Origin: Panax quinquefolius
Taxonomy: Eukaryota > Streptophyta > Magnoliopsida > Apiales > Araliaceae
Assembly: GCA_020205615.1 (NCBI GenBank)
Contig: CM035163.1
Coordinates: forward strand, 51,247,899-51,311,898
Direction: 5' to 3'
Length of the DNA: 64,000 nucleotides
The notes beneath the pieces were generated by a model. It did no database searches. It was not told the DNA's origin and worked only from the letters and a program-made list of their open reading frames with translations. Positions 22,556-34,046 of this stretch are shown here, in pieces. The translations under genes and the position numbers were made by a program. The first letter of the stretch is position 1, and each line of letters starts with the position of its first letter.

Positions 22556-22662
22556 CACTATTCGTCATCTACCACGTTCACTTTTCCAAGAAGATATTGA
22601 ATGATATGGTCGTAATCTTTCAACAGCTCTAACCAACGACTTTGGCGCATATTAAGTTCGTT
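22556..22662 (-). pseudogene. Element C RNase H end fragment
   Basis: The complement contains RWLELLKDYDHIIQYLLGKV followed by NVVDD, the end of gypsy RNase H (family form: a Trp-Leu-Glu-Leu-Leu-Lys-Asp-Tyr block, then ANVVADALS). It is fused directly behind the RT fragment. The same fusion is seen in elements T and S. Confidence 0.6.
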
Positions 22663-23103
22663 CTAGGTGAAAAAATATTTTAGGCTTTTGGAGTATATTA
22701 GGATGTCATCAATAAAGACAACCACGAAATGATCCAAATATTTCTTGAATATTTGGTTCAGCATGTCCATGAAGGCAACATGGGCATTGGTCAATCCTAA
22801 AGATATAACTAGAAATTCATAATGCCCGTATCGAGTTTTAAAAGCAGTCATTGGAATGTCATCAGTTTTAATCTTTAACTGATGATATCCGAAACGAAGA
22901 TCGATCTTTGAGAAGAATTTAACAACTTGTAACTGGTCAAACAGGTCATCAATGCGAGGTAACATGTACCAATTTTTTATGGTGACATGGTTTAACTCCC
23001 GATAGTCAATGAAAAGTCGCATACTCCCATCTTTCTTCTTTACGAACAAAATAGGCGCGCCCCAAGGAGATATACTAGGACGAATGAAACCAATGTCTAA
23101 CAA
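22663..23103 (-). pseudogene. Element C reverse transcriptase fragment
   Basis: 146 open codons with [55 protein letters not shown] and the catalytic FIDDIL (22699-22716), the palm of Ty3/gypsy RT. The frame ends just after the active site ([11 protein letters not shown]), where a deletion joins it to the end of RNase H; the thumb, connection and most of RNase H are gone. The active-site residues are intact. Confidence 0.85.
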
Positions 23104-23120
23104 CTCATGTAGTTGGGTTT

Positions 23121-23780
23121 TTAACTCCTGAAGTTCAATAGGAGCAATTCGATATGGGGTTTTGGAAATGAGTTTTGTACCTGGTTCAAGGTCAATACAA
23201 AATTTGATTTCATGCTCTGGGGTAGGCCAGGAAGTTCTTCGGGAAATATGTCAGGAAATTCATTAACAATAGAAATATCATTCAAATTTAACGTATTTTT
23301 GTTTAAATCCATGATATGAGCTAAGAAAGCTTGACATCCATTTTTCAATAAACGAATGGCTTTATGGCTTGATATGACGGTGATTAATTTTAGTGGGTTG
23401 GTTGCTTTAATTCGCATAATAGGTTGATTAGGAATATGAAAACTAACGACCTTATGAAAACAATCAATTTTAGCATGATTAGTAGTTAACCAATCAATCC
23501 CTAAAATCACATCAAATGCAAGTATCTTCAAAGAGATGAGATCAATAGGTAATGTAAGGGTGCTGATTTGAATCAAACAAGATTTATAAACAGTGGATGT
23601 AATGAAGGTTTCTCCTAAAGGAGTTTCAATAGATAAGTCAAAGTCTAATTTCTCAGGAGTCAAGTTCAAACGTTGAGCACAATTAGGTGAAATAAAAGAG
23701 TGGATAGAACTGGTATCGAATAAGGTATAGACTTCGCAAGTGTTTATGATTAGCTTACCCGTGATAACTTCGTTCGGGTT
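23121..23780 (-). pseudogene. Element C protease and PR-RT spacer
   Basis: 182 codons from Met 23669 plus upstream codons. The aspartic-protease region reads VYTLFDTSSIHSFIS near 23690-23735; the usual D-T/S-G triad is DTS here. Then follow LNLTPEKLDFDLSIETPLGE, FDVILGIDWLTTNHAKIDC (the family's GMDWL block) and [20 protein letters not shown] leading into RT. The frame shifts near 23160 before RT. The family enzyme cleaves the gag-pol polyprotein. Confidence 0.8.
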
Positions 23781-24232
23781 CCTCGCTTTTTAGGAAGTCA
23801 CAAAAAATGCTCTCCCTTGAACCACCGACTTTGACTTGTCTGGGATAGCCTTTGGTGTCACCATCCCAGCTGGACTTGACTTCGCTGCATGAAAAAATTG
23901 AGCTAAGTGACCTTCCTTTCCGTAATTGTAACACACTTTGGGTTATTGCGTACAGTTTGGACTGATGTGTCCCTCTTGTCCGCATTTGTAGCATACGACC
24001 GGTAGTTGTTCTCCTTCCTTATAAACGAGTGCTGGTGCTTCCGCCGATGTCTTTCCATTTTCATTGTTGAATCTTCTCTTCTTAAAGTTGTTCCCACTTA
24101 GTTCACCTCTCCTATTATCTTAGCCATGATTACCACCGAAGTGGTTACCATTTCTGGCATGATAATTTCCTCCACAATGGTTATCATTGTTCCGATAGTT
24201 GTTGCCACCGGTACGATTATTATCGTGTTGTT
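23781..24232 (-). pseudogene. Element C gag C-terminus with zinc knuckles
   Basis: The correct frame contains CYKCGQEGHISPNC (about 23955-24000), a CCHC knuckle. About ten codons later a decayed second knuckle reads CYNYGKEGHLAQFF, with two Cys lost. Upstream is an N/G-rich stretch (RNGNHFGGNH). The segment is cut at 24232 by the hAT-like insertion and continues at 35856 on the far side of the stack. Confidence 0.7.
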
Positions 24233-24357
24233 TAGACCTGGAAAATGGCTGGGCTCATTTAACTACCAGCCAAAATGGCCCGATTTTTTGGGCTAAAATA
24301 TGAGGCCTGCATGTCTGCCCGCCAAATTTACCGGATTTTTTTTTTTAACAAAACAAT

Positions 24358-24430
24358 GCTCCTTTTGAGAATCAAACTCTAAACCTCCCCACTCCTTAAA
24401 CAAATGCTCAAACCAACTGAGCTACAAGGA
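24358..24430 (-). repeat. tRNA-like sequence, left arm
   Basis: The complement is 73 nt: TCCTTGTAGCTCAGTTGGTT (box A and D-arm GCTC...GAGC) through AGAGTTTGATTCTC (box B-like) to AAGGAGCA. The first five acceptor pairs (TCCTT/AAGGA) hold and the anticodon stem is poor. It is a tRNA-derived relic, not a functional gene. It is inverted relative to the copy at 24848. Confidence 0.55.
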
Positions 24431-24847
24431 TTTTCATTTTAAAGTCACTATATACCTTACTACATCTCTTTTTAATACTTTTTGTTTTAAAACAAACCTT
24501 GTTTTTTGACTAAAAAATGCAAATATCACCCCAAAAAAATAATAATTTAAGATAACAAATAAATTGTAAAAAAACTTAACTGATCATCTCATTTTTTGGC
24601 GACATGGGATGGACTAAAGAGTATAAATGATCTAACAATCATTAATAAAGAGAAATTGATGCATGTTAAATATATAACATACATATACATATATACTCCA
24701 CTATAGCTTATATATATATATATATATATATATAAGCTTTAAATTGGTGGGTCTTCCTTCATCTTAGCATGAACTTTCAATTTGCACGAAGGCTTGGATA
24801 GTTTATGCTAGTAGGAGTGCCGGGTAAGTGACTTTATAATAAAAAAA

Positions 24848-24922
24848 TCCTTGTAGCTTAGTTGGTTTGAGCATTTATTTAAGGAGTGTGAGAGGTCTAG
24901 AGTTCAATTCTAAAGGAGAGCA
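24848..24922 (+). repeat. tRNA-like sequence, right arm
   Basis: TCCTTGTAGCTTAGTTGGTT, then GAGCATTTATTTAAGGAGTG and AGAGTTCAATTCT. About 75 nt and clearly the inverted partner of 24358-24430. Together they form the inner part of the foldback arms, separated by about 420 bp of unassigned AT-rich sequence. Confidence 0.55.
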
Positions 24923-27569
24923 TTATTTATTTTTTTTTAAAAAGCCCGCAGGCCGGTGTAACAACCCGAGAATTTAGAAAATTATTTAAATCATAAATGA
25001 TGGATTAGAGGTTAAATAATAAACCTAGACAGAAAATAAGTGTATGGATTTGGCATTTTTGAAGGATTTTTATGGATTTAAAAAATTTTGTGGTGAATTA
25101 TTCAGGATTAAGTGTATATGTGTATATGTTCTGTGTGTATTGTCATGTATGTGTACAGAATGTGGTTAAGGGTCAAGGGTTGACCAGATAAATTATATCA
25201 GTGTCCAAACCCTAATATTATATTAAGAACGTCAATGTTCAATTAGAAAACCCTAGCGATTAATAAGAAACCCTGATACCGGCTCTGAAAACCCTAATTT
25301 CAGTTCTGGGAATCCAAAAACCTAATTTAGATCTCAAAGACTTAAGTGTATTGATTATGAGATTAATTAAGGGTAAAGCCTAACGAATTAGTTAGAAAAC
25401 CCTAATTTTAAAATTTGAAACCCTAATTGTTCCGTTAAAAACCCTAATATACAATTATGGACCTAATTGTTAAATTAACAATTTTAATTAGGATATATTA
25501 ATCCTAATTAGCAAGCTAGAATTTATGATTAGGAAATCTTAGTATAATTAGAGAATCCTAATTATAATTTAGAAATATTAATTTTCTATTTTGAAAACCT
25601 AAATTGGAAATCCTAGAAAATTGATTTTTAAAAACCTTAGATTTTAACCCTAAGGGTTAAACCCTAAGGGTCAAACCCTAAGGGATGAATCCTAAGGGTT
25701 TGCACAAGTTACCAATTTGCCATTAAAATTGAAAATCAAATGACTATTTTGCCCTTTTGTGCAATTCTTTATTAGTTAGCTTGCAAATCTTGTCATATAA
25801 TGGAGTTGGTGGCCTATAATAGATTGACTATGTGCTCAATATATCAGCAATCCCAGCCACATTTCATCAGCTATACATTGAATCAAAAATAAAAGTCAAA
25901 AAATAAGAAAACTTTCTTACTTTACTTAGCAAACTATCCAAGACCTTCTTTCTCTATAATTTTCGAGATGGGGAGTGAGAATGAGTGAGAAGATAAGCTA
26001 ACATCACCATTTAGCTTTTCAATAACAAATCAACAAGATCAGATTCAAAGATCTAAGCCTAGAAGGTATAAACCCTAAATTTTGTGATTTGATGTTATAT
26101 GTTGTGTTTAGATGTTTAAAGTTATGTATTAGGATGTCATTGAGTGATCTGGGTTGTTACATCCTAGATACATAACATATAGATGCACGAAAATCAAGTT
26201 TTCAAAATTGATCTTGAACCTTAAAAATGTTGTCTGACAAGCATATGTCAGGGCCCAAAGATCCTTATCTGTTAATGATTTGTTGTGTTTTAAGTTATAG
26301 ACTTGTTCTATGCCATGTAGACTTTGATCTGAACCTTGAATCAAGCCCATATCATTTTTATATTGCAAGTTATTTAGGGTCAAAGTACGTTGACCGACAT
26401 TGACTATTTGTTTCTGGGTTATCCAAATTTTTCCAGGAAGCTTCTCAACATCTTTATGATCACTGATCTTGCTGCTGTTAAGTGATTTGGCCATGTTTGT
26501 GTTATGGATTGGTAGATTGACATGAAAACTATATAGTAAAGCCCTTAGAACAACCAGTTCTTAATCAGGATCTAAGTTATAAGAGGTCAAACTTGGGTTG
26601 ACCGTCTGCCTATGAACATTTCTGGGTTTTCCAGAAATGTTCAAGAACAGTTTTTCTGGCCTACTTTGATCGGCTTAAATCATAAGTTGGTGTTGTTATT
26701 TGACTGAACTAGTGTTATACTGTTGTTCTATGACATAAGTTGTGAAGCCCCCAAATTCAGGTACTTGAAACCCGAATTCAGTGCTTCACGATACCATTTC
26801 TTTGAGCGGAATAATAATAATAATGTCATAAATATCAAACTTAATTTACATATCAGAGTTTTCTAAATCCCAGGTACGCGACCTTAAAATATTTCATTAC
26901 ATGATAGATAATAAATAACATCATCTTATTTAAGTCTAGCTATTACATAAGATAACACAAACTTATTCTCGATGACTTTCCTTTCCCTTTATTCTCGCAG
27001 AGCCCTCCGGCCAATCAGTCATACTTAATCGAAAACATTTAATTTAAGCAAGGATGAGCATTTGAGTGCCCAACAAGTAATAACAATTATAAATATTAGT
27101 TTGGAAGGATTAAATGTTTTCTTTGTACTACCCTTCTACAACAAATCAAAAGTTGTGAAAGTATCTGAACCAATAATAATAACATAACAACTCTCTATCA
27201 AATTTTGAAACTACGACCGCCTATAAATAGGGTTAAGGTGACATACTATGAACATTATTCTCAATTTTCAATAGGTTTAGCGTAACTTCATCCGCAAACC
27301 GTATAACTTACTGCACGGGGTGATCAAATGTTATGCCTGTATTGATCAATACTACATGCAAGAACGATATTATCATTCACTCTGTCCGCCTTAGGCGCAT
27401 AAAAATTTTCCTATGTTCGGGATGTTCATACTTAGTTTGGAATCTGAACCAAAACAATTTGATTGGATACAAAAAGGTTTTATCATAATCAACAACATTT
27501 CTAAATCTGTGTTTAGCTGGTCAAATAGCTTAGACGACTCTTTGTTATCGTATACATACTGGGGTCAAT

Positions 27570-27570
<1 letters not shown>

Positions 27571-27611
<41 letters not shown>

Positions 27612-27706
27612 ACATGTGTTTAAATACAATGATTATTCAAGTGGGGACACTTGAATAACCATGTTTAGACATTAACGAACAGAATATATATATATATATA
27701 TATATC
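27571..27706. repeat. (AT)n microsatellites in LTR Q
   Basis: Two (AT)n runs at about 27571-27609 and 27684-27706, with AT-rich sequence between. Confidence 0.85.
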
Positions 27707-29407
27707 TGAATTATAATATAGTACCATGTTGATAATCAATGATCAGATATAATATATATAACAATAGGGTTAATAATCTAATACAATAATAATATAATTC
27801 TGAAACTTTTTTACTCATGTCCATTGCATAAAGAAAATGCAAAGGTAAAGATACTTGCTCGATAATAATTGGAGTAAGTATAGAAAACTTGCCTGGTCTG
27901 TTGTTTACACAACTTAGTTCTACCTTTAATTCAACGACTTATCATTTATAAGATAGTTCTATTGATTAGAATAACATATCATAACACATCATAATGTTAT
28001 TTATAGTCAATACATAACCTAATCACATTGTCACATAGTTATATCAGTCATTAAGACACAAACAAACACTTATACAATCAAACTATATAGGTTTGGATTA
28101 ACTTCAGTAACATTTCGGTGTACCGACGGCTTTATCGGAAAATTATCGAGTTTAAAACTCTAGCCTGTATCTTAAATATTATTCTGGATACTTCAAATAT
28201 CAACCATAGGACTTATAATAATTTTTAATTAATTATTATAATTTATCATAATTTTTCAAACTCTGGAATCATTATTAAATGATTTAAATATTAAATAATT
28301 CTATTATCATTAATATTTAAATAATATTAAAGTATTAATGCAACCCTTTCAAAGTTATTTTATAATAACTCAAAATATTTTAAAGTATTAATTATTACCC
28401 TTAAATAATTTTTAAAACATTTAAAAATCATTTTTAAACAATTACCATTAATATTTAAATATTAAGGTATTAATCACTAAAATATTAAAAGTCATTTATA
28501 ATAAATTAAAATATTTTTAAACCACTTATATCCTTTTAAATCAATAAAATCATTTTTAATCTATTTATTTAATATTATTATTAAATAAATTTAATATCAT
28601 TAATATTAAATAATTAATGAAATTTATTTTAAAATATTGAAAGTTACATTTTATAACTTAAAATATTATTAAATACCTTATTATCATTTAAAATAATTTT
28701 AAATATAATAAAATCATTTTTAGTTAATTTATTTAATGCATTTATTAAATAAATTAAATATTAATAATATTCAAATAATTACTAATATTTATGGAAAATA
28801 TATCAAATTATTAAAAGTTAATTTTTATAACTTCAAATAATTTTTAAAACTAATTTTGTAATTTTTAGAATTTATTTACTATTTTAAATGATTTTTAGAA
28901 ATTAAAATAATTAAATTTAATAAGTCTGTTGCTATAGCCTTTAGCGACAGTAAGTGTCGCCTTAGGTGTTCTTGAGGCTCAAGAACACTGACATGCAGTT
29001 ATCGAGTGACCGACTTTGACCAGTGATCATTCACTGTGTAATGTGTTTCTGGGCTAACTATCGATCACAGCTTGTAGAACTAATGTAACACCACATCATT
29101 CAACAATAAACATGGCCAAATATCATAACACAAAAGAGATCTAAGCATTGAAGTGGTTGTCGGACACATTTCTTCATTTTGGGTTACCTGAAAATGAAGA
29201 ACGACTGAAAGCAAATACTTTTAGGTTTCCACTACTTTCTGTTCATGCAATGTTTTTGTTATTTGATAGTTATAGATTGTAGACAACATGTAGTACTACA
29301 GATCTATTACAAAGCATCAACAGAATCAACATTTAGAACCTGGTCAAACCATGTCAGTCGACCTGTTCATATGTTTTCTGGGTTACCCAGAAATCAGAGA
29401 ACATGCT

Positions 29408-31952
29408 TGTGACGCCCCCAAAATTAGGTATACGTCACCCATCTTGGGTCGCCACTTACATGGTACATAAATTCAAATACAAACTTAATTATACATCTGT
29501 CGTGTAACATACGACAATACATAAACTGAGAGTTCTAATAGGAATATTGTCATTTAGACAATATCCATACTCAAGGAGTCCTCATTACATTTATCATGTC
29601 ACACTATTTAATGTAATAGTGAGGACTACTAATGCTATCTTCGGGACCATCACTCTTTTCCCCGACTCATCCCAAATATATTATCATTTCAAAGAGAATA
29701 AAGGTGAAAGAAAGGGTGAGCTCAACTAGCCCAAGAAGAAATATTATAACTAAGATAATGCGTAATAAATTATCAATAGTCTTCAACAATGTTAAACCGA
29801 TAAAATACAATAGACAACCGCTTTAATCTGCAATGAATATGCAATCCATTAAGAGAGTCAAGTAGAAAATAAAATCTACTATCTTTTAGGTTTTAAAAGG
29901 TTTTCATCAATTTTATCACTAAGACTCGGCTTTAATGAATAAACCACAATATCTAATCATCCTCGTACTACTGGCCAAGGATTTTCATCAAATTATCAAT
30001 GGTCATGACTATACCGAATCACCCCTCGGTCATAATCATACCAAAACTATCCATCACCGCATTACAAGCCACCGAGGACTTTTGTCACATCATTTATATC
30101 AAGCCACGATTATACCGAATGATCCTCGTCATAATCATACTAAGTTCATCTATGCACGTAAGCCAAAGATAACATAATATAACATGAGGATGATGACAAT
30201 GACATAATAATTCAATAAAACAAGTTCACGAATTAATTTATTCGTGAACTAATAACGCCCAAATTGTCAACACGATCGCTTTGTAGAGTAAAATTCAAGA
30301 ATGATCGGAAGAATATTTCCATGAAAAGATATCGATGAAACGCAAATATCAAGGATATTCTACTAATTTCATGGAGTATAGAAGTCAAAGTTTTAACCAA
30401 CCGGGTATAATAAAGAATGAAATAACAAAAGAAATCACCATGCATGCGATTGATCATACAGCAAAAGTTATTCCAACAGAATAATAAATAACGGAACCGG
30501 TCCCAAGCGTAAAACGCATGCATGTGGATGTTCCAATGTATAATAATAAAGATTTTAACCAGTGTCCTGTAAAAACACATGATGTGATGTTCCAATGTAA
30601 TAATAATAAAGACAGAACCGAATCCTGTAAAACACACGCATGTGATGTTCCAATGGAAAATAAAATAATAGAAGAATATCACCAAGTATAGGAGATTCCG
30701 CATATACAAAGTTATTCCAATGTAATAAATAAGAATGGAATAATATAAGGATTTCACCAAGTATAGGGTATTCCGTATACATACAGTGTCATGTATAGGG
30801 TATGCCACTTTTACAAAGTTATTCCAATGTAATAATAAAGAATGGAATAACAGAAGTTCTCTTCAAAATAACACCCCTTACGAGTACAACAAATAATATT
30901 CCCTACCTTAGAAGAGCTGAATATTGGAAAAGTGAAGTAGCAAAATACTTTTCTTCTTTCTCTCTATAGTTTCTCTCTAGAGTTTCAGTGAATTCGTAAG
31001 AAATAATGAAGGAATGAGCTTTCTATTTATAGAAAAACTGAGGGTGGCTCTTGGTCTTAACGAAGGGTCAAAATGACTCTTGGTAATATCAAGAGACAAC
31101 TACTATTTCATGAAGGGGTAATTAACCTTGGAACACCGAAGAGGCGCTTAACTCTTGTAATATTGAAGGACAACTACTATTTGCGAAGGGGTAATTACTA
31201 TTGACGAAGGTAATTACTTATATTGACGAAGGTAATTACTATTCACAAAGGTAATTACTATTCACAAAGGGACTCTTAGATGATGACATATATTTTCCCA
31301 TAAAAAATAATCAAACTTACCACAAACGTCTCATAATGACTCTTTATATACATCAAGGATTGAATAAATATTACCACAAATCATTTTATTTTTAATCAAC
31401 ACATATTTAATCTTTCAACAATTATTAATCATTTATAACTTGTCGTCTCAATTAATAATTTAATACTATAACATATTATACGATGATAATGTGACAATAA
31501 TTGAATCAATAATATAAGAGATATGATGCAAAGAATTCTTCAGAAGTAATAGTTGAGCATAATGAGTGACTTCTCACGTAAGCATCAATAATCAATATCG
31601 TGTGCTACTATACAACTACGCCAGACATCGCATTTTACTACCGGGTAGTTCAACAGTTTTGACCAGAATAACACCTCTGCAAGTTATTTTTATAGAAAAA
31701 TAATTTTGTCGCTTTCTAACTACGACAATACTTCCGTTGTAGGGTCCACTAATGATTGAGCCGTCGCATTTAATATTCCCGACAAAAAGAATATTCTCCC
31801 ACCAAACGAATATTTTATAACAACTTGCTTACTTTGCAAAATTTATAAATATTACCCACAACTATAACATTATATCAAATTTATTCCATAATATTCAAAA
31901 AAAATATTTATAAAAAAAATTCATCTTTATTTATAAAAGTTGGGGTCTTACA
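29408..31952 (-). mobile_element. Solo LTR G (2.5 kb, Tekay-like) with perfect TSD
   Basis: Starts TGTGACGCCCCCAAAATTAGG, ends AAAGTTGGGGTCTTACA, flanked by ATGCT on both sides (29403-29407, 31953-31957). Landmarks match the LTRs of elements B, C and T. It lacks the long GTGAATAGTAC array but carries a 58-67 bp tandem array (30470-30860) and a complementary TATA box (31023-31031). No internal coding region, so it is a solo LTR left by recombination. It is the youngest layer of the stack. Confidence 0.85.
30470..30860. repeat. 58-67 bp tandem repeat in LTR G
   Basis: Units carry GATGTTCCAATGTAATAATA or GTTATTCCAATGTAATAA, with starts near 30530, 30589, 30648, 30715 and 30822. Related to the array at 48959-49400. 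Confidence 0.7.
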
Positions 31953-34020
31953 ATGCTCGACTTGGCTAGTTTGACCAGCCACTGAGTTCAATCAACTTGA
32001 TTAATTAGTGATCTAAAAGCATGTATCCACAGTACACATAACCAGCTATAACTTAGATGCAATAAAACTAACAAACAAACAACAACAAGCAAGATCCGAG
32101 GACACAAAGTCATTGTTAGACGCTTCTGGGCTAATCTGGGTTACCCAAAAAATCGAAAGTCATGGTCGGTCAATGGGGTTTGACCACCCATAACTTTCAT
32201 TCTGTGCACGACCTGAGGTAGATTCAAGTTTCAGAATACAGACCACATGTCATATTACAAGTTTAAACACTTAAACAACAAAAATGATAACCAGATAAAG
32301 ATCTATGTGGTCTGACATTCGGTTGTCAGACCACTTTTGAAAATTTCTCAGATTTTGTAAAAACTTAAATTCGAGTATCTAAGTGTTATAGATCTGAGTT
32401 ATAACAACCCAGATCACTCAATAACATCCTATTACACTACTTTAAACATCTAAACACCAAGATTAACATGAATCAAAAGGATTTCTAAGTTTAGGGTTTT
32501 ATACCTTTCTATGAACCAATCCTTGATTCTAGCTTTCTGATCTGCTAGAAGTGATAGTGGGGCTTGATTAGGGACTGGTCTAGCAAGGTAATTTTGGAGG
32601 TTTGAAGTTGAGAGAGTCTTGGTTGAGTGTTGGTGTATAAATGAGCAAGTTAGTAACCTTTCTCTCTCTTTGATCTTATATAACATGGTGTAATGCTCAT
32701 GGTTGATCATGTCTAGCAGATTTTTATTGATTAAAGGCTATTAATAGACCACATGGCTAGCTAGAGTTGGTCACCAACTAAAGTTATGGCAAGTTTTACA
32801 AGTTATCTATTAAATAATGCAAGAAGGGCAATTTGGTCATTTAGCTTTTACTTTTAGTGGCAAGGTTGACAATTCATTCTAACCCTTAGGATTTAACCCT
32901 AAGGTTTCCTAAGCTCTAAATCTAGAATTGTGTATTAGGAGCAAAATGGGAATCTTAGTTTCTAGAAATGTGAATTAGGGTTTCCTAATTGAATTAGGTT
33001 TCCTAATCACTTTAGGCTTGCAAAATAGGCTTTGTAAAATACTAATTACCATTAAGCTTTCTAAATTAGTAATTAGGGTTTCTAAACATTAACTAGGGTT
33101 TACCTAATTAACATTAAACATAATAATGGTAATTATTTACATAAAACATAAATTAACAAACATTGCAGTCATATTTGACTCTGTATTATAGTTTATTAGT
33201 AGTGCTAGGATTTGTACTGTTTTACTATAACTGTTCCACACATTAACATTACACACATATAAGACATGTTTATATTATCGAAATATAAATAATATTATAT
33301 TATTATTCTCATCCCTTATTCAAAAATCCGCATATAGGTTTTGAATTCATATCTGATATAACCTTCATAGATACCATTATTAATTAAGTTGAAATAATTA
33401 ACTTAATTAATATAATAAATACATATCATAATATTCATATCATATATACAATAATCATATCTTCATGGAAAATAAATAATAAATATTTTATTACAAGATT
33501 AATTTATTATAAAAATATAATCTACTATGATCAATAATTCTAAAAAAGAAATTAGTTACATCTAATAAATAATTTTATTTATCAGATATACACATATTCT
33601 TTACTTTGCACATATTCCCACCCTTATCTATATAAAAAAAAATTATTCGCAAAATTTCTTATTGAAAATTTTGGGTTATTACATAAGTACTACCACCAGG
33701 AATCATAAAACCACTTAGAACATGACCTGAGACTGGATTAATCAAGGTTTAAAAAGCAACCCTTGTAACTGCTTGACTTTTTCGGCAACCTAGAAACTCA
33801 AGAACACGTCTGACAAGATTTTCTAGGGCTTTAATCTTGCTGTTATGATGCAGGATGGACATGAAACTTGTTAATTCTTATAGTATTACATAAGTACTAT
33901 AACATTGATGTGCTAGACTGCCCAGAAAACATTAAGAACTAAGATCAAATCTTGGTCAAATATAGTCTCTCGATGTCTGACATGAAGTTCTAGCCTTTGC
34001 TCAAGAACACTCAAGAACAC

Positions 34021-34046
34021 CTATAGCGACAGTTTTGTCGCTATAG
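34021..34046. repeat. TAGCGACA hairpin in LTR P
   Basis: CTATAGCGACA, four-base loop, TGTCGCTATAG: a perfect 11-bp stem. A third half-site TTTAGCGACAG follows at 34051. A decayed partner is in LTR Q near 28930-28965. Confidence 0.8.

Larger units (their letters stand above)
26741..33683 (-). mobile_element. Solo LTR Q (4.4 kb), same family as P, inverted
   Basis: On the plus strand it begins TGTGAAGCCCCCAAATTCAGG and ends TTTTGGGTTATTACA, with perfect TAAGT duplications (26736-26740, 33684-33688). Without the nested LTR G it is 4.39 kb. It is homologous to P in the opposite direction: 32280-32400 mirrors 26162-26280, 28930-28990 mirrors 34000-34060, and both have the AT-rich block. So a family member inserted, inverted, into an older copy of itself. 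Confidence 0.75.

Noticed and set aside
24848..24922. Functional tRNA gene
   Set aside because: Anticodon stem does not form, box B is degenerate, and an inverted copy sits in the same foldback element.
26150..26161. CTGGGTTGTTACA as the 3' end of a short 1.2-kb LTR (24957-26161)
   Set aside because: It mirrors the LTR start, but the target duplications GCCGG and TAAGT show that the unit extends to 35738; no second short LTR in direct orientation is seen.
26129..26494. 121-codon minus-strand open frame in LTR P
   Set aside because: No recognisable domain, wholly inside the LTR, not preserved in the homologous part of LTR Q.
30233..30808. 191-codon minus-strand open frame rich in I, Y, F and L
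   Set aside because: Lies inside solo LTR G over a tandem repeat; composition follows the repeat and no family is recognisable.
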